Source: Immersiella caudata
Taxonomy: Eukaryota > Ascomycota > Sordariomycetes > Sordariales > Lasiosphaeriaceae
Direction of reading: 5' to 3'
DNA length: 64,000 nucleotides
Assembly (NCBI GenBank): GCA_030512335.1
Contig: JAULSU010000006.1
Coordinates: forward strand, 1,054,001-1,118,000
The notes under the pieces are model-generated. The model ran no database searches and was not told where the DNA came from. It worked only from the letters and a program-made list of their open reading frames with translations. Below, one piece after another: positions 55,261 through 64,000 of the stretch. Position 1 is the first letter of the stretch. Every line of letters starts with the position of its first letter. Position numbers and translations under genes: made by a program.

Positions 55261-58200
55261 GATGGTTAAGTTGGAGGAAATACTTGCGGGGAGAGTTATT
55301 AAGAAGAACGCCTCCTTCTGTTACACTAAAGCAGCCTTTATAATAACGACTTATCCACTAGTATAATCGTTAATACTAGACTCTGGTACTACTATTTATA
55401 TCTTTAATAATTGATTAAGGTTCTATAACCTCTGGCTAGTACTGGAAGGTGATCTACTGTACGCCGGTAACTCCGTTATCTTAATTGATAGTTATAAAGA
55501 GGTTACTATACGGATTGAAGGATTACAGGGGTTTTACCACTAGATAAAACTTATAGATGTAATTTACTGCAAAGTCTTTACCTGTAACGTAGTCTCCTTT
55601 AGATAATTACTATGTAAAGGTTACTGTTAAAATACAGAGACTAATTAACTTTACAGGAGGAAGGATAAGTTTATCGTCTGCCAGCTTACTGATAATAGTG
55701 GCCAGTTTGTAATAAAATACATACCCTTATTTGCAGCGTTTACGGTGAGAAAACATACTTCCTGGACCGGTAGAAAACTAAGTGAAGCCTAGGTACTCCT
55801 TTGGCACGGAAGACTTGGCCATCCTGGCCGTAATACCCTTGTTAACTTTTACGTTTTTACAACCGGTGTAAAGCTTTAAGGACCGAATTCCTACGATTGT
55901 TTTGCCTGCGGCTAAGCTAAGGTAAAGAGACGGATCCACTACGAGCCGTGAGAACCACTACGTAACGTAGGTGAGGTAATCGCCATTGACTTCCTTGACT
56001 TTACGCCAGACCACGCAGGCTTTAGCTCCGTTATGTTTTTTACTAACCGCCGCACCAGTTACGTATTTGACGTTTATCTTACCTGTAGAAGCCACCTTAT
56101 AGTGGAAAAGGCTTTAAATCGCTTTATAACCACTATAATACGGTAGTATAGGCTTATAGTAAGGATTATCCAGTGTGATAATAAACTGGTGAAATTAAGG
56201 AACATAAGGGAGTACTGGGTAATAAGAGGTATCAAGATTAAGCCCTATGTACCTTATTCTTAGAGCTAGAACAGAGGTGTTAAGCGCTTAAGGGGTGTGA
56301 TTAAAATAAAGGTTAAAGCCATGTAAATAGCGGTAAAGTTGCTAGTATTTCTGTGGGTAAAGATCTATAAGGCTGCCATTTACTTATATAACAGAACACC
56401 GAAGAAAAGCCTTAGCTGGCGATCACTATATAAAGACTTCTACAAGTTCGTGGCTTAGAAAGACGGTATTCCAGATCTGATTTGAAAGCCACAGATTGGC
56501 CACCTCTGTAATTACGGCTGTAAGGCCTTTGTAATGATAAACGACGCCTTAAAAAAAACTAACCGCCTTAATAAGTTAAATCCTAACGCCTGGATTAGAT
56601 ACCTTGTAGGTTACGATTTTACAAATATCTACCGCATCTGGAACCTTAAGCTTAATAAAGTAATCCGTGTAAGAGATGTAACCTTTAACGAGAATAAGCT
56701 TTTTAGCGGTAACCTTGATAACTTTAAAGACGACCTTTTTAGTATTATTAAAGCCGAGCTAGATGAAATTATTAGTAACTGTAAGATATATAACGATAAG
56801 GCTATTTTAATAAACCTATTTAACCAGGGCTTGTAATTGTAAGAAGAAGATAAAGATGAAGAGATCATTTTTAACTTTATCACCGTTAGGCCTATTTTAA
56901 TCGAGACCGATTTTAGAGAGGTTATAGAAGTTAAAGATCTATAGGAAGAAAGCTTTAGCGAGTTAAATAGCCCTAACCGCTTTGAGATGGAGATAAAGTT
57001 AGAGTATAAGACTGATCACCTTATCAGTGGGTTTAACGCTGGTAAGGCTTTTAAATCCGCTTAAGCCCTAGTTGACGCAGTATTAAAAAGAGCCTTTACA
57101 GGCCTAAGCCTTAAAGAAGTTAGTGATAATTCTATGGCTGAAGAAATGGAAGAATTCCACGCCGCCTTCGCTGCCGCCAGAATCAGTCCCCGGTGACGGC
57201 GCCAAGCAGAGCGTTACGAAGCGGCCTTTACGGCCTAAATAATCGCTAAGAATCCCTCCCCTTTACTAAAACTGCAATCTAATGGCCGATATTATAGGAA
57301 AGACCTTCCACCACCTTTAACTAACTATAGACACTTATGCAGGTATCCTTTTAATAACCACTACTGCTAGGTAATAGAGGAATATATAGTAAACCATTAT
57401 AAGATGGGATCGTTTAAGGAGTGCTCTCTGCAGAAGGCTAATAACCACCAGATTCTGGCCTGTATGTAGGTCTTTACGTATAAATTCGATAAAGCTAGGT
57501 ACCTTATTAAAGTTAAGGCTAGGCTTATTATCCGTGGAGATTAACAGAGGAAAGGTGCTGTTGAGAATACTTACGCTTCTACCCTGGCCGGTAAATCGTT
57601 TTAAATACTAGTTGTTATCACCGCGCGTTTTAACCTTAAGATAATCTAATACGACGTTATTAACGCTTTTACTTACACTAACCTGCTGTACCACGTATAT
57701 ATAAGGATGTTAGAGGGCTATATTAAAAAGGGCAGGATCTTAAGGCTTTGAAAGGCTTTATATAGCTTTAGAGAATCGCCACTGCTCTGGTAGAAAGACT
57801 TTACCATAACCCTGAAAAGTCTTGGCTGTGAACTAGTACCCCACGAGCCCTGTTGTTAGATTAAGGGTGGTGTAATTATCTTCTTTTACGTTAACGATAT
57901 CGTTATTGCGTTTAAGAAAGGAGAACACTAGAGAGCGGAGGAGATAGTGGCTTTAATTAAGCAAAAATATGCCCTTTAAGGCGGCGACGATCTACAGTGG
58001 TTCTTAGAGGTGGTGATACTCTGCGATCGAACAAATCGTACCACCTACCTCTTGTAAGCCGAATACGTTAGAAAGATAGATCGTTTCCTGGATAGTAACT
58101 GCGGCTGCTATTTAACATTAATGAGTAACGTTGAGCTGCTATTATATAAAGGTAAGGCCTTTTGCGAAAAAACCACTAATTATTAACGGATAGTCGGCTT

Positions 58201-58954
58201 AATTCTGTACGCCACTATCTTTACCAGGCCAGACGTAGCCTTTGTAATATCACACTTGGTACGCTTTAATAAAAACCCTGGCCTTAAACACATCGACGCC
58301 ACGATTCGAATAATTCGATACCTCCTCTTAACGAATAACTACGCGCTTAAGCTCGGGGGTGGCGATACCTTTGAAACCTGGACTAACGCCTTATTTGCCG
58401 ACAATACCGTGGATCGCCGTAGCTTGTAAGCGTACGTAACGAAGCTATTCGGCGGAGTAATCGGCTGGCGCGTTAATAAATAAGATACCGTAATAACATC
58501 CACCACCGAAGCCGAATTGCTGGTGCTGGTGTAAGGCACTAAAGAAGCGCTCTTCTCGCTACGCCTTATTCAAGAGGTTGGAATTACGCTTGACGGCTAT
58601 AAGATACTAATTTAGTGTGATAACTTACAAACGATTTGGCTCCTTACGAAGGAGACAGTAACCTTATAAACGAAGCTACACCACGTTAATATCCATAACC
58701 ACTAGCTGTGTGAGAAAGTTGCCGACGGTGAGATCACGGTAGAGTACGTTAATACGAAGGAATAAGTGGCTGACGGCTTTATAAAAGCCCTTGGTGACGA
58801 CGATTTTAAGCGATTTAGGGCTATGGTTGGTGTGGAGGATATTACGGCACGGCTGAGCTTAAAAGGCACGCGCCCACTTTCAGAGGAAGAAGAAGAAGCC
58901 CTGGAAGACTTGATCGAGGGTGGAGAGGTGGAAGTTCCGAATTTGGCCATGTGA
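55261..58954 (+). pseudogene. Copia pol region (protease, integrase, RT, RNase H), dead
   Basis: Recognisable blocks in order. The protease active site LDSGTT is at about 55376. The integrase zinc-binding pattern LWHGRLGHPG...CFAC is at 55801-55910, with an integrase core (IAIDFLDFTPDHAG) near 55980. The copia-type GCKAFV...NAWIRYLVGYD lies at 56518-56620. The RT segment includes FFYVNDIVIAF at 57881-57910. RNase H has ALFADNTVDRRS near 58391, TSTTEAELLVLV near 58500 and CDNLQTIW near 58618. Frequent in-frame TAA/TAG, and a GAC-to-AAC change at the second RT Asp position, show inactivation mostly by transitions. Confidence 0.9.
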
Positions 58955-59001
58955 ATAGCTTCAACCACCACCACGGCCAGCGAGTCGGCGGTTAGGGGGT
59001 G

Positions 59002-59145
59002 TGTCAGCTTATGTGGGCCAACCTGCGGAGGGTTCCGGCTTGGCACCAAGCCTCGTCAGGGGACCAGAGATTTCCAGATTTTTCCACAGAACAACACAAT
59101 AAAACAATATCACAACAATTGGCTCACAAGCGCTGGATTCTGACA
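59002..59145 (+). repeat. 3' LTR of the copia element
   Basis: 144 bp, 143 of 144 positions identical to the 5' LTR, preceded by a short G-rich tract and followed by the target duplication TCACC. Confidence 0.96.
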
Positions 59146-59176
59146 TCACCAGACCAAACTCTCCTATACTACCACC

Positions 59177-60555
59177 ATGGCTCCCCCACACATCACTGGA
59201 GCCGCGACACCACGTTCTGGTTTGCCATATCACGATAGAATTGGCTTCCAACTACCTCATGGGCGAAGAACCAAAACTCAGGAACGACTCGAAGCACAGC
59301 GCCAAGCCAACCCTATGAGATCGCGACTGACGGACGAGGCTCATTGGAAGCGAATGACGGAGAAGAAATGGGCTCCGGCAAAGGAAAAGATAGAGCAGCT
59401 TTACTGCCACGAGAAGCTCCCCCTCCGCCTGGTCATGGATATTATGTGGTGCATTTACCAAGTTGGAGTACAGTACGTTGTAGCAGGTTTATCCTATGTG
59501 ATTTCGCGGACGAATCTCGAGTTACTAAACGCGCTTGATTTTACTGCAGGGGAAATGGGCAATATCTAGATCGCCTTGGGAAATGGTGTCATTTCAAGAA
59601 CTACCCCGTCACAAAACCCGACAACGCGGACCGGGTTAGGGATGACTCGGAAACCATTGACGACGGAGATGCAAACACCGCGGGCAAACAAACAAGAGCG
59701 CAGAGGAAGCCAAAACCCTCTCTACAGATACAGCGCAACGTCATTTCACCTCATGAGTTTGACTTCAATTTGCACGCGAGCGCTCCACCACCCTCCGTTT
59801 CCTCGCTCAGTCCAAACCGTTATAGACCCCATGAGGGGGTACTGGTCAGCGTTGATCGTTTCATTCACGGCATATTCGGTAGCCGAAAGGAGAAGTGGTC
59901 AACGAACATCACCGGCTTCCTCGATTCGAATGGGCGCCAATGCCCACTTACGAAAATATGGCGCACATTACCAGAGCGGTGCTACGGTGCATCCATTCTC
60001 ATACGCTGCCAGATGAACATCAAGGCCGAGACAAACATACAGCGGATGTTGGACGATCTGCGGAAGATATGCCATCTGGAGCACCCTGCATTCATCGTGT
60101 ATTTCTGGAGGCTATGCCTCCGACTTCACAGTATCGACTCTCACCTCCCCTTCATGAAACCCCTTGACCGACTCTTCGCACTCCTTCTCGAATGCTGGCC
60201 AGACCGGTCGAACCACATCGGTCTCCTCATCAGCTCCCTCCGCGAAGTCGGCAACGATGAGCTTCGACACGTGCTGCGGATCGGCTACGTCAAAGCCATC
60301 AGGACCCTTACCGAGCTGATTGGAGACGAGAACATCATGGTCCTTGAAATGGTCTCCTTTTACTACCGCTTCTTTTCCGCAAAGTTCATTCTCAAGCAAG
60401 CCCTCATCGCCAAATTCCAGTCCGTTTGGCACCAAATCCATACACCCGGTGGTCTTGGGGTTGACATGTGGGGAGGGAAGGATGACCGCTACATCCCTCC
60501 ACTGGCATCTTGTCACCGACAAGCGGCAAAGACGGGTTCGGGAGCGAAGGAGTGA
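59177..60555 (+). CDS. Clr5-domain protein
   Basis: Exons 59177-59472 and 59550-60555 (intron GTACGT, branch TTACTAAC, acceptor TGCAG); 433 residues. The Clr5 domain covers about residues 62-116: EKKWAPAKEKIEQLYCHEKL, VMDIMWCIYQVGVQ and, after splicing, GNGQYLDRLGKWCHFKN. Clr5 is a small helical, DNA-binding-like domain named after a fission yeast silencing factor. It is found N-terminally in many filamentous-fungal proteins with variable C-termini. A polar linker follows, then a helical region from about residue 200 (GVLVSVDRFIHGIFGSRKEK, LDDLRKICHLEHPAFIVYFW, VLEMVSFYYRFFSAKF) with no named domain. A copia element ends 31 bp before the start codon, so the native promoter lies 5.6 kb upstream. 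Splicing restores the Clr5 C-terminal consensus, which supports the model. Confidence 0.87.
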
Positions 60556-60880
60556 CAATTATTACTGAATGGGGCGGCGCTGGTGTATCCTGGTATGCGA
60601 TCGGGGTGTGGTACAATTATACCTTTGGTGGGCTGTTACCAGGAATATCGTTCGTTCGTTGTAACGGGTTAACGTATCACAAGTTTTGCATGAGTTCTTT
60701 GTGCGTGGCTTCGCTTCTCCAAGTGGTCCTCACGTGGTAACGCGTCAAGTTGAAGATTAGGCAGCAAACGCTGGGGTCGCGTTTTGTGCCCAATCTTGTG
60801 CTACCATCCGAAACATTTCCCCTCACCCTCACCTGCCGAGTCTTCAAAGTCCAGCTAGGCCAGCACCAACTACATTCAAC
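60556..60880. other. Intergenic, promoter of the HET gene
   Basis: 325 bp between same-strand genes. A C-rich leader with CAACTACATTCAAC immediately precedes the ATG at 60881. Confidence 0.5.
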
Positions 60881-61991
60881 ATGCGCCTCCTAGAGCGCAA
60901 ACCCGGCGGGGATCTCTGTTTAACAAAGGACCTGGCCAACAACATCCCCCCCTATGCTATTCTTTCACATACGTGGGGAAACGATGAAGAAGAGGTCACC
61001 TTTGACGACATAAATGCTGGCACCGGTAAGGAAAAGCCAGGGTATCAGAAGCTTGAGTTTTGTGCCGAGCAGGCCCGTCGCGACAACTTAACACACTTCT
61101 GGGTGGACAGCTGCTGCATCAACAAATCCAACTTCACCGAACTCAGCGAGGCCATCAATTCCATGTTCCGCTGGTACGAAAAGGCGGCTCAGTGTTACGT
61201 GTACTTGACAGACGTCTCTACAGCCACACAGCCACGGGATGAATGGGAGCTAGCTTTCCGCAACAGCCGTTGGCTCACTCGAGGTTGGACGCTCCAGGAA
61301 CTGTTAGCACCATCGTCGGTTGACTTCTTCGCCCGGGACGGAACGCGACTTGGCGACAAAAAGTGCCTCCTCCAAGTGGTGCACGAAATAACCGGGATTG
61401 CAACCTTGGCCCTCCGGGACCATCAAAGTCTCCAAAATTTCAGCGTCGAGGAGCGATTCAAGTGGGCAAGGAACCGGCAAACTACCAAAGTGGAGGATTT
61501 GGTATACTCTCTGCTAGGCATTTTCGACGTCTCCATTCCCATTATATACGGTGAGGGAAAGGAAAAGGCAAAACGCCGACTCAGAAATGAAATTCAAAGT
61601 ACCACGGGGTCTCACGGAAATGGAGGTATGTCTCTCACCCGCCTTCCCTTAACCATTCAGTCCGCACATTTAATAGCATTGGACAGAGGGTAACATTTGT
61701 GCAGAATCCTCGCGAGGAACTGTCGAAAGAAAGTCGAACGGGGGTCCACCGCCTGCAACTCGCCGTCGCGACAGCAACATGGGACGGTCTGGTCTTTTGA
61801 GGAGTTTCAGGGAGAGGCGCGATGCTGAATGCTATCGATGCGGTGCTTCGAGCCATCTCCTTCCGGACTGTTACGCCCGGGAGGACACGGTTTTATTAGC
61901 TCGAATGAGGAGACGTATAGCCGGGACATGTACGAACTGCGGCCTGGACACACACTGGAAGGATGGCTGCAAATATGATGACTTGATGTGA
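60881..61991 (+). CDS. HET-domain protein with two CCHC zinc knuckles
   Basis: Exons 60881-61625 and 61705-61991 (GTATGT...TGTGCAG); 343 residues. The HET (heterokaryon incompatibility) domain starts at the conserved N-terminus and contains PPYAILSHTWG (residues 23-33), HFWVDSCCINK, MFRWYEKAAQCYVYLTDV, SRWLTRGWTLQELLAP and LLGIFDVSIPIIYGEGKEKA. HET domains trigger a programmed death reaction when incompatible hyphae fuse. Exon 2 adds a basic linker and two zinc knuckles of the form C-x2-C-x4-H-x4-C: CYRCGASSHLLPDC (291-304) and CTNCGLDTHWKDGC (324-337). These are modules for binding RNA, single-stranded DNA or protein. There is no NACHT, WD40 or ankyrin part, so this is the short HET class with a zinc-knuckle tail. 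The splice phase and both intact knuckles support the model. Confidence 0.9.
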
Positions 61992-62582
61992 TTGTTGGGG
62001 GAAAGGGTAATCTCACAATGATTGCTACGGGGTGCCTATAAAGGCTTGGGTGACCCAGAGGGCGCCCGGGTCCTTCGAATACTTCACTAAGAAACTTGTT
62101 TGACCGATGAGGCTCTCTCGGCTGCCACTTACACCGAAAGAAATGAAAACGATAACGGGAAGCAAGAGGCAGTGAGCCAAAGTTGATTTGAATGCTGTTC
62201 GACATGGTTATCCAAGATGTGGGAGGATAAATGCGAGACAATTGGATAGATAAGGTAGGTAATGTGACTTGAGGGAAAGACTGCAGATATTGATGAATCT
62301 CGTCAGTTGTACCGGATGCTTTCAGAAAGCTGAAAGAGGCGTCGAAAAGGTATGACCCAAATGGCATCTTCCAGCGATCGCGCAAGTCGGGCTTCAAAAT
62401 CAGGTACTGGATAAGAGGGTGGAGGCAATTGGAAAAGGGACCCATTCATTTCTAGATCCAGTCATGACACGAATTCTGCCCGCGCTGCTTGCCCGCACAT
62501 GCTATGTCCACTATCTGTACTCTGTGTACGACTCGGAAAGTTATATATATCTGAGATCTAGTCTTGAGCTTCTGACCTCTCC
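61992..62582. other. Convergent intergenic region
   Basis: 3' flanks of the HET gene and the esterase gene. A 212-codon - strand frame (62445-61807) crosses into the HET exon and has no motif; not called. Confidence 0.5.
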
Positions 62583-64000
62583 CTAGAACAATATAACGAC
62601 TGACATGATAGCCGTAATGAGAAAAATAGGGGCGCTCGGCCCGCTCGCACTGCTCGTCCCAGTGGGTGGCGGGCTTGGGACTCCGGTATGTGTGCCATTG
62701 GGAGAGGACGAACCATTAGGGGCGGACGACCCAAGACCAGGACAATCGACATCGTACAAGTTACCAATGGCAAGGTTAGGGCCGGTCTGATTGTTGTATC
62801 CAATACGGATCAGTGACGGTGCGTTGGGCGAATACTGAGGCCAGCCGTATTTTGTGAGACCGTTGAGCGGGTCCTTGGCGAAAGTCGCCCAGGCTCCTCG
62901 AAAGTATCTGCCAATCTCGACTTGGGCCGGCGTGTCTGGAACTACACCACTTGAAGCCAAGGTAGTATTGAATAACAGGGGCAGCTGCGACATCCTTAGT
63001 TAGTATCCTCATAAATATTAACATGGGGTTTTCCGGAGCTGTGACCTACCTCCCCTGAATGCCATGCGCCGCTAGGTGGTGTGTTTGTCAGGACCAGGTT
63101 GGGGAAGTCACCAAAGTAGCGATACCGCCAGGTTGGATTGCCAAGTGCCAACGAAAGCGCAGATCGGATGGCGGACGGGCATACATAGGCTACCTGGTTG
63201 ATGAAGGTCCAAATCTCGTCCGGGAAGTCAGGAGCCAGGAGGCGGAAGAGGCCGGCCTCAAAGTCTGTGTGTCCGATGAGCATCGGTAGTGCGGCAGGCT
63301 TCCGTGCGAAGTAATCCGAAAAGACCAACTTCTCATCAACTGCTGGCCCATAAGCGAGGCTGTTATCGCTGTCAGTGATGAAGTTGACGGGGACGGCGTT
63401 GGCCACTTCTTGCGCGGGCTTCTCGACCATGCACTTGAACACGGCATCGTGGTTGTCAGATGCCCCTCCGCATCCTAGGCGAGCTGTCAGATTGAACCAA
63501 GCGATGGTGGCATTTTCTGCAGTCTGCTGGCCAAACCCAATGGCCGTGCCGGACATGGGGATGACGGCGTGTATGATCGGATCTTTGGCCCATGCGTACG
63601 AGTAGTAGTCTACCGACGCGGCACCGGCTGATTGTCCGAACAGGGTAATCCTGTTTGGGTCGCCACCAAAATTCGCGATGTTGTCATGGACCCATTCGAC
63701 GGCCAGGCGGTGATCCAACATGCCAAGGTTATTTGGAGTCGATGGGTTACCAGGAAACCCGAAGATGGATATGCGGTAGCTAAGACTTGGTGAGCGCAGC
63801 CCTAGACCCGCTGTTTGGGAGGATTAACCATACTTGAAGGTGACAACCACGACATCATCCTCATCGACCAGCGCTGCTCCATCATACCACGGGACTGCGG
63901 AGCTACCTGCGAAGCGTAAGCATTCCGCCATGTTGGTCAATAGATTGGCAAGGCTCTCGTGTTACCGCTCACGTAACCACCGCCATATATGAAGAGCAGC
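62583..64000 (-). CDS. Carboxylesterase type B, N-terminus outside the window
   Basis: Visible exons: 64000-63966 (partial), 63906-63834, 63779-63050 and 62984-62583. The spliced protein carries the oxyanion-hole motif LLFIYGGGYVSG, VPWYDGAALVDEDDVVVVTF, NYRISIFGFPGNP, LAVEWVHDNIANFGGDP, the nucleophile elbow FGQSAGAAS (Ser in G-Q-S-A-G), the acid region HTDFEAGLFRL and the catalytic His in GAWHSGELPLLF, formed by the last intron. This is the cholinesterase/type-B carboxylesterase fold. The C-terminus has a Ser/Pro/Thr-rich spacer (SSPNGTHTGVPSPPPTGTSS) and a final hydrophobic segment (PIFLITAIMSVVILF) with the layout of a GPI-anchor signal, so a secreted, cell-surface esterase is likely. The window ends before the signal peptide. 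Confidence 0.9.

Larger units (their letters stand above)
53552..59145 (+). mobile_element. Ty1/copia LTR retrotransposon, full length, coding regions dead
   Basis: The 5,594-bp element is bounded by 144-bp direct LTRs (TGTCAG...CTGACA) that differ at one position, with a 5-bp target duplication TCACC on both sides (53547-53551 and 59146-59150). Domain order is gag zinc knuckle, protease, integrase, reverse transcriptase, RNase H, which is the copia order. Stops of TAA and TAG are scattered throughout, mostly at Gln or Trp positions, and the RT catalytic box reads YVND rather than YVDD. The sequence just inside the 5' LTR (ATTAACAGTCTGATT) lacks the TGG of a 3'-end tRNA primer site. The region before the 3' LTR has a short polypurine run (GGCGGTTAGGGGG). 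Confidence 0.96.

Noticed and set aside
61807..62445. 212-codon - strand frame overlapping the HET gene 3' end
   Set aside because: No recognisable domain and it runs antisense through the zinc-knuckle exon; probably a chance frame.

Overview
The window is nuclear DNA of a filamentous ascomycete (Pezizomycotina, probably a Sordariomycete or close relative). The genes are split by short introns of 50 to 150 bp with GT donors, CTGAC/CTAAC-like branch sites and CAG acceptors. Several families are essentially fungal: HET, Clr5, DUF1996, a fungal CorA-like channel and a centrosomin-motif (CM1) protein. There are also many transition-type nonsense changes (TGG or CAG to TAG) of the kind repeat-induced point mutation (RIP) leaves. 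Exon structures given here were built by hand; in each spliced model the exon lengths sum to a whole number of codons.

Layout. 1-9.9 kb: a coiled-coil protein with a fungal N-terminal helical domain and a DPYAR minisatellite; an amidase pseudogene split by a 1,127-bp non-autonomous hAT-type element; a small tail-anchored protein; and an arginase-fold enzyme. 10-22 kb: a one-stop small secreted protein pseudogene, a CM1 scaffold protein, a multiply broken amidohydrolase and a short-chain dehydrogenase. 23.9-31 kb: an 11-exon CorA-like Mg2+ channel protein, then relics of a metallophosphoesterase and of an Arg/Ser-rich protein. 32.8-44.6 kb: two secreted proteins (Ser-rich and DUF1996), a broken cytochrome P450, a four-helix membrane protein and three hypotheticals. 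46-64 kb: a mini secreted peptide, a broken membrane protein, a G-domain protein, a complete 5.6-kb Ty1/copia element with dead coding regions, a Clr5 protein, a HET protein with two zinc knuckles, and a carboxylesterase cut by the window edge.

Seventeen host genes look intact (the last one partial) and seven are broken or fragmentary, so this is an accessory-type neighbourhood rather than conserved housekeeping sequence. No biosynthetic cluster is evident: the P450, amidase and amidohydrolase that might suggest one are all dead. The most coherent theme is at 51-62 kb, where a P-loop G-domain protein, a Clr5 protein and a HET protein lie close together. These are families often found around fungal self/non-self recognition and programmed-death loci. 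The copia element sits 31 bp upstream of the Clr5 start codon.
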